Assembly: GCA_947473535.1 (NCBI GenBank)
Contig: CANJFK010000128.1
Location: forward strand, 1-5,016
Direction of reading: 5' to 3'
DNA length: 5,016 nt
DNA from: Legionellaceae bacterium
GTDB taxonomy: Bacteria > Pseudomonadota > Gammaproteobacteria > Legionellales > Legionellaceae
The notes below the pieces were generated by a model that had not been told where the DNA came from, searched no databases, and saw only the letters and a list, made by a program, of their open reading frames with translations. Of this stretch, positions 1 through 5,016 are shown piece after piece; the stretch's first letter is position 1, and the number at the start of each line of letters is the position of its first letter. The position numbers were made by a program, and so were the translations under genes.

Positions 1-74
1 ATAGTTGAGAAAGATTTGAGAGGTCTAAGTCAGTGTTATTTCAATAAGAATCAATAAGTTATGTGCCGTTGCGA

Positions 75-109
75 ACCATTGATAACTGTTGAAAACAGTA
101 ATCAATGGT
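75..109. repeat. 16-bp near-perfect inverted repeat at the tRNA 3' end
   Basis: The left arm ACCATTGATAACTGTT (75-90) and right arm AACAGTAATCAATGGT (94-109) are separated by only GAA. They pair over 16 positions with a single A-A mismatch (84 against 100). The right arm includes the CCA and discriminator base of the tRNA-Leu gene (106-109), so a transcript reading past the tRNA would form a long hairpin starting in the tRNA's own tail. It could act as a transcription end signal or processing barrier. However, no run of T follows it in the minus-strand direction, so it is not a classic intrinsic terminator. A relic of recombination at the tRNA end is another possibility. The repeat is seen directly; its role is inference. 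Confidence 0.7.
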
Positions 110-192
110 ACCGAGGGTCGGAGTCGAACCGACACGGTGTCACCACCACCGGATTTTGAATCCGGCGCGTCTACCAATTCCGCCACCCCGGC
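106..192 (-). tRNA. tRNA-Leu, anticodon CAA
   Basis: The minus strand folds into an 87-nt class II tRNA with encoded CCA. The acceptor strand GCCGGGG (192-186) pairs with CCTCGGT (116-110), followed by discriminator A (109) and CCA (108-106). The anticodon stem CCGGA/TCCGG encloses the loop TTCAAAA, which puts anticodon CAA at 158-156, so it reads the leucine codon UUG. A long variable arm with a GGTG/CACC stem is the class II hallmark of tRNA-Leu. The T arm is GTCGG-TTCGACT-CCGAC. Discriminator A73 fits leucine identity. The first acceptor pair is G1-U72, a wobble rather than Watson-Crick. The gene lies 52 bp downstream of nadA on the same strand and appears to have its own promoter. Confidence 0.97.
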
Positions 193-202
193 ACAGGCGC
201 TC

Positions 203-230
203 ATTATAACAAAGAACGTTAGCGTTACAA
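203..230 (-). promoter_or_regulatory. Sigma-70-type promoter for tRNA-Leu
   Basis: On the minus strand, TTGTAA (230-225, four of six matches to TTGACA) lies 16 bp from a perfect TATAAT (208-203). The mature tRNA begins 10 bp after the -10 box, so the 5' leader would be only a few bases. The stretch just after the -10 box (GAGCGC) is GC-rich, as is common at stable-RNA promoters under stringent control; that regulation is inference. The promoter sits in the short gap between the nadA stop codon and the tRNA. I see no clear terminator for nadA in that gap, so read-through from the operon could add to tRNA transcription. Confidence 0.7.
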
Positions 231-244
231 TGGGGGTAAGCAAA

Positions 245-1588
245 TTAAATTTTATCTTCCGTAATATTAATCATCATTTCTAATGCTTTTTTGGCATTTT
301 CTACAACCCATGTTTGGTCTGTTTTTTGTAGACGATGACGTGCGCCTGTAAATTCATTAACCACATCACCTGCGCGCACCTCATTATAATCCATGGCTTT
401 ACCTTGACGCAGCAAATCGATCAGTGCGACTAAATGAGGTGGATCGTTGCGTGACATGGTGGCGCAACCGCAGCCAATCCCTTTTTCGGCGTCCGTTTTG
501 GGTGCTTCTGCTAAATTAACAACAGTAATCCCTAATCGCTTACTATGTTGTTTGAGGTTTTCGACCATGTGATTCTCTGTTCCGATGGCATAGTGTTTGG
601 TGCCAGCTCGGTCATTAACGACTTGATCCCAAATGAATGCTGTGGAACCTGCATGCTGAGCTACGCGGATGACGTCGTTACGGCACTCAGGATGAACGAT
701 AGTGGTATATCCTTGCGAATGCCAATATTCACACATATAAGGCTGGTAATGAGTATGTACGGCGCATTCACTTGCAAATAAGATTAGCGCTGCTTTATCA
801 AACGTTGCCAACGTCGTTTGATCTTGCGCGTCCAAAGAGTATTGGGCACCCGCAGTACCACCAGGCCAATAAGCGATGTCGTTAATACCAAGCCAGTAGG
901 CAACGTTTTCCCCCATGTGCCTGTCTGGAATGAATAGAATTTTTTTGTTTTGCTTTTGTGCCCATTGAAATATTTTTTTAACGTTCGAACTAGTGCACAC
1001 GGCACCGCCTTGCGCGCCAGTCATCGCTTTTACTCGGCCAGACGTGTTCATATAGCATACGGGCAAGATGTTTTCTGCGCCATAACGATGATTGAGATCT
1101 AAAAAAGCCGGTTCAACCATAAAATCTTTGGCTAACATTTCCATCGTGCATCCCGATTTGGGATTAGTAATATAAACATGTTGATGTTTGTTGGCCAAAA
1201 TGCTGATGGACTCTGCCATAAAATGCACGGCGGATTCAATAATAATGGATTTTTCAGGGTGATTCGCGGCCATGAGTGCTAATTGGTAGGAATCCCCCAC
1301 TTGACCTCCAAATTGCTCGACCAGACGGACGATATCGCCGCCCATATAATAATGCGCGAGGAGTAAAAGTTTATTCCCAAAATGATCTTGTGCCTTTTCA
1401 ATATACGGCCTCATCCAGTCCAACACGGTGGTCAATTTACGATCAGGTAGCGCTTGGTATTCTTCAGCATAAGGAATAAAATCGCTTTGGTACCAGTCGA
1501 GTGGGTAATCGCTTTGACAAATGGTCATGTCATTGGTGATCCGCATCAACGTTTGTTCTGGTTTGTACGCTGAATTTTTTTTAAACAT
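245..1588 (-). CDS. nadA: Quinolinate synthase NadA, long form
   Basis: This cytosolic 4Fe-4S enzyme condenses iminoaspartate with dihydroxyacetone phosphate to form quinolinate, the second step of de novo NAD synthesis. Family motifs in order: AHYY (about 78-81), GDSYQLA (98-104), VHFMAES (121-127), SGCTMEM (145-151), YMNTSGRVKA (179-188), CTSSN (198-202), IPDRHMGENV (220-229), HPEC (299-302), GTE (336-338) and GCGC (372-375). Likely cluster ligands are Cys147, Cys302 and Cys373 or Cys375. Tyr81, Tyr179 and Glu338 match active-site positions known from the family. At 447 residues it is about 100 longer than the E. coli enzyme; the extra length lies in an N-terminal extension and between the first two cluster cysteines. 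I chose ATG at 1588 over a TTG seven codons upstream because the TTG overlaps the end of nadB and its codons contain the Shine-Dalgarno sequence. nadB is 13 bp upstream, so NadA should receive the unstable iminoaspartate from its operon partner. The function is secure; the subtype is less so. Confidence 0.97.
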   Translation of the reverse strand: MFKKNSAYKPEQTLMRITNDMTICQSDYPLDWYQSDFIPYAEEYQALPDRKLTTVLDWMRPYIEKAQDHFGNKLLLLAHYYMGGDIVRLVEQFGGQVGDSYQLALMAANHPEKSIIIESAVHFMAESISILANKHQHVYITNPKSGCTMEMLAKDFMVEPAFLDLNHRYGAENILPVCYMNTSGRVKAMTGAQGGAVCTSSNVKKIFQWAQKQNKKILFIPDRHMGENVAYWLGINDIAYWPGGTAGAQYSLDAQDQTTLATFDKAALILFASECAVHTHYQPYMCEYWHSQGYTTIVHPECRNDVIRVAQHAGSTAFIWDQVVNDRAGTKHYAIGTENHMVENLKQHSKRLGITVVNLAEAPKTDAEKGIGCGCATMSRNDPPHLVALIDLLRQGKAMDYNEVRAGDVVNEFTGARHRLQKTDQTWVVENAKKALEMMINITEDKI

Positions 1589-1591
1589 GAG

Positions 1592-1603
1592 CCCCTCTCC
1601 TCT
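1592..1603 (-). promoter_or_regulatory. Strong ribosome binding site of nadA
   Basis: The minus strand reads AGAGGAGAGGGG just before CTC-ATG. The GGAG core ends 8 bases from the ATG at 1588, a good spacing. The purine tract overlaps the nadB stop codon TAG (1604-1602), so ribosomes finishing nadB terminate on the nadA binding site. It decides the nadA start: the alternative upstream TTG at 1609 would place this tract inside the coding region. It is also the only strong Shine-Dalgarno sequence in the three-gene cluster. Confidence 0.85.
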
Positions 1604-3251
1604 ACACAAATGGATCTTGCGGTGAATTCATACGAGCAATGCTTTCGCGTGCTTCGGAATTTTTTTGCGGAAAATCTTCGCGAAAATGCCCGCCTCTGGA
1701 CTCACGTCTAGATAACGCTGCTCTAACGATTAACTCCGCATTGAGAATAATGTTACGCAGCTCGATAAAATCACGCGTAATACAATGCTTCCAATAATAC
1801 TCTTCGATTATATTACGACGCTTCACAATTAATTGTAGCAGATCACGCAAGCCATCTTCAGTACGGACAATGCCAGCGTAGGACGTCATTTCACCCCGGA
1901 GGCTGCGCCAGTGAGCATTAATTTGGCTGGCACGCCGGGCGTTCACTTCACCTGGTGAACTCCAGTTGTGGATATTACTTAACGATTTCACTGGGGTGCT
2001 GATGTCCTTTAATGTGCTGTGTGCAGCATTAGAGGCCATGACCACTGCTTCTAGTAGTGAATTACTCGCTAAGCGGTTTGCACCATGTAATCCGGTAAAC
2101 GCTACCTCGCCGATCGCATACAATCGTTTTAAATCCGTGCGACCATCCAAGTCCGTTAAAACGCCACCGCACTGGTAGTGAGCGGCTGGTACTACTGGAA
2201 TCATATCTTGGCTCATTTCAATGCCAATTGATAATAACGTGTTATAAATTTGTGGGAAGCGTTTTTTTAAAAAGGCTTTGGGTTGGTGTGTGATGTCTAA
2301 GTAGACAAAGTTATTCTCACTCTGCTCCATTTCATTGAAGATAGCGCGAGAGACTAAGTCGCGAGTTGCTAATTCTAATTTTTCCGGTGCGTAACGCTGC
2401 ATAAAGCATTTATTTGTATCCGCATTTTTAAGTAATGCGCCTTCGCCACGCACGGCTTCTGAAATTAAAAAATTGTTGAGAGAATGGTGATGCAGCAGGG
2501 TGGGGTGAAATTGATAAAATTCCATGTTGCCTACTCGAGCGCCAGCCCGATAGGCCATGGCGACGCCATCGCCTGTCGCCACGATGGGGTTTGTAGTGTA
2601 ACGGTATGTTTTACCGGCACCGCCCGTTGCTAAAATAACACAACGTGATAAAAAGGTATGGATACGGTTTTTTTCACTATCTAAAATATAGGCCCCAACG
2701 ACTTCGCCCTGATTATCCGTTCGATGGGGGTGATAGTGAGTAATTAAATTGATGGCAATATGGTATTCAAAGAAATGAATTTGTTTTCGTTGTCGCGCTG
2801 TATTGAGTAACGTATCGATAACAGTTAGCCCTGTTTGATCGCCACAATTATAGATGCGGCGATGTGAATGGCCTCCTTCTTGGGCCAATGTATAATCGCC
2901 ATTTGAATGTTTCGTAAAATGAATAGGATAGTGTTGCAATTGCTCTATGGCCTGTGGCCCTTGGCGAATAATGCATTCAACCGTTGGTGGGTAAGAGAGA
3001 CCATCGCCAGAATGCAAGGTATCAGAAATATGTGACTCGAGTGAGTCCTCTGTCATGGATACAGCGGCAATCCCACCTTGCGCATAACGGCTATTGCATT
3101 CGTTAGCCGACGATTTACTAATTAGCGCAATGTTTAATTGTGGTTGTAACGCCAGGAGCTGCATGCAGTAATGTAAACCTGCAAGCCCAGTACCGATAAC
3201 CAACACATCAAACTCATGGGTTTGACCTTGCTGCGAGAGCGATGTATTCAT
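1602..3251 (-). CDS. nadB: L-aspartate oxidase NadB
   Basis: This cytosolic flavoenzyme oxidises L-aspartate to iminoaspartate, the first step of de novo NAD synthesis; the family can use oxygen or fumarate to reoxidise FAD. At 549 residues it is close to the 540 of E. coli. The dinucleotide-binding motif GTGLAG is at 20-25 and the FAD-contacting SRYAQGGIAAV at 54-64. The capping and active-site region carries EGGHSHRRI (Glu125), EFYQFHPT (His249), RGEGALL (269-275), TRDLVSRAI (Arg297), AAHYQCGGV (His358) and GLHGANRLASNSLLEAV (Arg393). These correspond to E. coli Glu121, His244, Arg290, His351 and Arg386 by recall. The C-terminal helical domain contains RRESRGGHFREDFP (515-528), typical of the succinate dehydrogenase/fumarate reductase flavoprotein family. 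Its ATG overlaps the purB stop as ATGA and no clear Shine-Dalgarno sequence precedes it, so translation is probably coupled to purB. All key residues are intact. The motifs favour NadB over a succinate dehydrogenase flavoprotein, as does the adjacent nadA. Confidence 0.98.
   Translation of the reverse strand: MNTSLSQQGQTHEFDVLVIGTGLAGLHYCMQLLALQPQLNIALISKSSANECNSRYAQGGIAAVSMTEDSLESHISDTLHSGDGLSYPPTVECIIRQGPQAIEQLQHYPIHFTKHSNGDYTLAQEGGHSHRRIYNCGDQTGLTVIDTLLNTARQRKQIHFFEYHIAINLITHYHPHRTDNQGEVVGAYILDSEKNRIHTFLSRCVILATGGAGKTYRYTTNPIVATGDGVAMAYRAGARVGNMEFYQFHPTLLHHHSLNNFLISEAVRGEGALLKNADTNKCFMQRYAPEKLELATRDLVSRAIFNEMEQSENNFVYLDITHQPKAFLKKRFPQIYNTLLSIGIEMSQDMIPVVPAAHYQCGGVLTDLDGRTDLKRLYAIGEVAFTGLHGANRLASNSLLEAVVMASNAAHSTLKDISTPVKSLSNIHNWSSPGEVNARRASQINAHWRSLRGEMTSYAGIVRTEDGLRDLLQLIVKRRNIIEEYYWKHCITRDFIELRNIILNAELIVRAALSRRESRGGHFREDFPQKNSEARESIARMNSPQDPFV
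3248..3251 (-). promoter_or_regulatory. ATGA stop-start overlap of purB and nadB
   Basis: The last codon of purB (TGA, 3250-3248) shares bases with the first codon of nadB (ATG, 3251-3249). The bases before the nadB ATG (AAAGCCTTTTC) hold no good Shine-Dalgarno match. This arrangement is usually associated with reinitiation by ribosomes that have just ended the upstream gene. It suggests that NadB synthesis depends on purB translation, which is inference. Confidence 0.8.
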
Positions 3252-4618
3252 GAAAAGGCTTTGACTAATAGCGCGGCAAGACCTGTATACGTTTCAGGTG
3301 TGAGTGCGATCAACTGTTTTTTCGCATCATCTGGGATATCCAAATTGTTTATAAATTGTTTAAGTCGGTTGCTATCAATGCCTACACCGCGGGTTAAATC
3401 ACGCATTTGCTCGTAAGCTTTAGGCACGCGATGACGGCGCATAACGGTTTGAATGGCTTCAGTCAGTACTTCCCAGTTTGCATTGAGATCTTGTTTGAGC
3501 GCCTGCCGGTTAATTTGCAGTTTTTCATTGCCTTTAGCAATGGATTGATACGCAATAAGTGCATAAGCAAAGGCCACGCCTAAATTACGAAGGACTGTGG
3601 AGTCAGATAGATCACGCTGCAGTCTGGACGTGGTTAATTTGTTCGCAAAATGGTCGAATAGGGCGCTAGACAGGCCTAAATTGCCTTCGGCATTCTCAAA
3701 GTCAATCGGATTGACTTTATGCGGCATAGTCGATGAGCCAACCTCCTCGGCAACTGTTTTTTGTTTAAAGTAGCCTATTGAAATATAGCTCCAAACATCG
3801 CGTGTATAATCCAACAAAATATTATTGATGCGGATCATTAAGTGTGAGACTTCAGCAATGCCATCGTGAGGTTCAATTTGTGTTGTGTAAGCATTGAAAG
3901 ATAAGCCCAACCCGGTGACAAAACCACTGCAATGTTTACGCCAATCGACGTCGGGATAAGCGACAACATGTGCATTATAATTACCCACTGCACCATTAAA
4001 TTTAGCGGAGATTAAAACTTCAACCAATTGCTGTAACGGGCGTTTCAAGCGGGCTACAAAATTGATGAGCTCTTTACCTAACGTTGTTGGTGTCGCCGGC
4101 TGGCCATGCGTTCGGCTCAGCATGGCGGCATCACCGTGTTGTTTACCTAACAGGGTAATACCGCCAATGATTTCCGCAAGGGTAGGTTGGATCACTTGAG
4201 CGAGCGCTTCTTTCATCATCAAAGCATAGGCTAAGTTATTAATGTCCTCGGATGTGCAGGCAAAATGGATAAAGCTCGAGATTTTATTGAGGGTTTCAGA
4301 TTGTTCTAGTTTTTCTTTCAGGTAATATTCTACCGCTTTTACGTCATGGTTCGTTTGTTGTTCGTATGCTTTGATTTTCAATGCTTCGTTTTCGTCAAAA
4401 TTTTTCAACAAATTATTGAGGAAAACACGTGACTGATCATTTAAATGGGGTACGTCATGAATCGTGTCATTTGCGGCTAATGATTCTAACCATCGAATCT
4501 CAACCATTAAGCGGTAATAAGTTAGTGCAAATTCGCTAAAATATTGACTGAGTGCGCGCGTCTTGTTTAGATATCGCCCGTCAACCGGTGATATAGCATT
4601 TAAAGAAGATAATGTCAT
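3248..4618 (-). CDS. purB: Adenylosuccinate lyase PurB
   Basis: PurB is a cytosolic homotetramer of the aspartase/fumarase superfamily. It cleaves SAICAR to AICAR and adenylosuccinate to AMP, releasing fumarate each time. The protein has 456 residues, the same as E. coli PurB. The N-terminus MTLSSLNAISPVDGRY is the usual family start and supports ATG at 4618. Conserved regions follow: QQTNHDVKAVEYYL (87-100), HFACTSEDINNLAYAL (118-133), SRTHGQPATPTTLGKE (168-183) with general acid His171, NAHVVAYPDVDW (215-226), TTQIEPHD (245-252), and the signature loop GSSTMPHKVNPIDFENAEGN (294-313) with catalytic base Ser295. RDLSDSTVLRNLG (335-347) and the C-terminal helices are intact. No good Shine-Dalgarno sequence lies before the start. 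It heads an apparent operon with nadB and nadA. I saw no PurR-like operator in the leader. The relatives argininosuccinate lyase and fumarase are excluded by the DGRY start and the loop sequence. Confidence 0.98.
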   Translation of the reverse strand: MTLSSLNAISPVDGRYLNKTRALSQYFSEFALTYYRLMVEIRWLESLAANDTIHDVPHLNDQSRVFLNNLLKNFDENEALKIKAYEQQTNHDVKAVEYYLKEKLEQSETLNKISSFIHFACTSEDINNLAYALMMKEALAQVIQPTLAEIIGGITLLGKQHGDAAMLSRTHGQPATPTTLGKELINFVARLKRPLQQLVEVLISAKFNGAVGNYNAHVVAYPDVDWRKHCSGFVTGLGLSFNAYTTQIEPHDGIAEVSHLMIRINNILLDYTRDVWSYISIGYFKQKTVAEEVGSSTMPHKVNPIDFENAEGNLGLSSALFDHFANKLTTSRLQRDLSDSTVLRNLGVAFAYALIAYQSIAKGNEKLQINRQALKQDLNANWEVLTEAIQTVMRRHRVPKAYEQMRDLTRGVGIDSNRLKQFINNLDIPDDAKKQLIALTPETYTGLAALLVKAFS

Positions 4619-4655
4619 AGGTGATTCGTCACAACGATAATAAAGGATTTGCAGT

Positions 4656-4684
4656 ATTATACTTCGCGTAGTTAAAAATTGCGA
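4656..4684 (-). promoter_or_regulatory. Probable purB-nadB-nadA promoter
   Basis: A perfect TATAAT (4661-4656 on the minus strand) lies 37 bp before the purB ATG. At 17-bp spacing the -35 position reads TCGCAA (4684-4679), only three of six matches to TTGACA. The -10 box has no TG extension, so strength may depend on an activator. Transcription would start near 4649 and give a leader of about 30 nt, too short for a riboswitch. No other promoter is needed to explain nadB and nadA, which follow with overlap or a 13-bp gap. The upstream pseudogene ends only 3 bp before the -35 position. Confidence 0.6.
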
Positions 4685-4687
4685 TTC

Positions 4688-5016
4688 TTAGATGCCACCC
4701 AGTTTTAAGGCACGCTCGCATTCCTCTTGAAATTCATGCTTGATGGCTGGTGTGTTGAAAAAAAGGTGTTTAAGTTTAGCTGGACTGGACTGATGAACCA
4801 TTCTTGAGTCGTCGGTTGCATTGCCCTTTGTGTCGACGCAAAATGCATTGGCTTGTAATTCATTGCTTCAACTGGTAGTGGGTTTCTAGGTTGTTCGTCG
4901 CCTAAAAAACAGGGAAATTATCATGAGTTTTGAGCGCGGCGGCCTGCACCACATTATTTAACCAAAAAGAATTTTTTACTAGCAACCTTGTCATTTGACA
5001 GGCGAGCTGAAGCCCA
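4688..5016 (-). pseudogene. Frameshifted 3' remnant of an unidentified gene
   Basis: Three consecutive minus-strand open frames tile this stretch. Frame one enters from beyond the window edge (from 5015) and gives 37 codons ending HDNFPVF at a TAG (4904-4902). Frame two continues as FLGDEQPRNPLPVEAMNYKP and runs on to QEWFISP. Frame three carries AKLKHLFFNTPAIKHEFQ and ends ECERALKLGGI at TAA (4690-4688). Frames one and two join if the 6-T run (4904-4909 on plus) had one more T. Frames two and three join if one copy of the tandem TGGAC (4781-4790) is removed. The repaired product would be about 107 C-terminal residues, soluble-looking, with no membrane segment. I do not recognise the protein and assign no function. 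That two small lesions restore one continuous frame argues for a recently broken gene. Chance open frames remain possible, and no intact start is visible. Confidence 0.5.
4781..4790. repeat. 5-bp tandem duplication TGGAC x2
   Basis: TGGAC occurs twice head to tail on plus (GTCCA twice on minus), followed by a further TG. Removing one copy joins the frame ending EWFISP to the frame beginning AKLKHL without a stop. This is what replication slippage inside a coding region would leave, so the repeat is the probable cause of the second frameshift in the surrounding remnant. Confidence 0.6.

Noticed and set aside
41..58. Direct repeat TCAATAAG, two copies with a 10-bp period
   Set aside because: It is short and AT-rich, with no further copies and no associated gene; too little to call an operator or integration site.
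193..244. Possible nadA terminator around AACGTTAGCGTT
   Set aside because: The stem is only about 4 bp and has no following T run. The same bases are better explained by the tRNA promoter.
25..283. Open frames on both strands over the tRNA region (72 and 64 codons)
   Set aside because: Their peptides are the well-known false translations of a tRNA-Leu gene (VAELVDAPDSKSGGG on minus, GRSRTDTVSPPP on plus). The structured tRNA explains the sequence.
545..1479. Open frames of 67-78 codons on both strands inside nadA
   Set aside because: They lie wholly within the strongly conserved nadA coding frame, have no ribosome binding site of note and resemble no family.
1966..2178. 70-codon plus-strand open frame inside nadB
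   Set aside because: It is antisense to conserved NadB active-site sequence, including the GLHGANRLASNSLLEAV region, and is a shadow of that coding.
3216..3416. 66-codon plus-strand open frame across the purB-nadB junction
   Set aside because: It is antisense to two real coding ends with no supporting start signal.
4619..4655. Riboswitch or purine-repressor operator in the purB leader
   Set aside because: The leader is about 30 nt, too short for a known riboswitch, and no palindrome resembling a PurR box is visible.
1..5016. CRISPR array, transposon ends or a novel defence or mobile system
   Set aside because: There is no regularly spaced repeat, transposase or integrase motif, or target-site duplication. 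The intact genes are all housekeeping metabolism plus one tRNA.

Overview
This window looks like a housekeeping stretch of a gammaproteobacterial chromosome of moderately low GC, with AT-rich gaps. PurB has 456 residues, with catalytic His171 and Ser295 at the E. coli positions as I recall them. The tRNA gene encodes its own CCA end. Something near the Legionellales would fit, but I cannot fix the genus from sequence alone. Every gene I can support reads on the minus strand, so transcription runs from high to low coordinates.

Layout in order of transcription. Positions 5016-4688 hold what looks like the decayed 3' end of an unidentified protein gene. Three consecutive open frames rejoin into one if a 6-T run is restored to 7 and one copy of a 5-bp tandem duplication is removed. 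A perfect TATAAT -10 box follows at 4656-4661. Next come purB (4618-3248, adenylosuccinate lyase), nadB (3251-1602, L-aspartate oxidase) and nadA (1588-245, a long quinolinate synthase). purB and nadB overlap by 4 bp (ATGA). nadB and nadA are 13 bp apart, with a strong Shine-Dalgarno sequence in the gap. This is the pattern of a single purB-nadB-nadA operon. A separate promoter at 203-230 serves a tRNA-Leu(CAA) gene at 192-106. A near-perfect 16-bp inverted repeat (75-109) includes the tRNA's CCA end. Positions 1-74 show no gene.

How the genes work together: NadB oxidises L-aspartate to iminoaspartate, and NadA condenses that with dihydroxyacetone phosphate to give quinolinate, the precursor of NAD. 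The next enzyme, NadC, is not in the window. PurB makes AMP and releases fumarate at two steps of purine synthesis. NadB enzymes are known to accept fumarate as an alternative electron acceptor to oxygen, so the pairing is metabolically suggestive. No transposase, CRISPR array, phage gene or defence system is visible, and I do not see a new biological system. The items most worth a second look are the reconstructable pseudogene, the extended NadA, the purB-nadBA linkage and the inverted repeat at the tRNA end.
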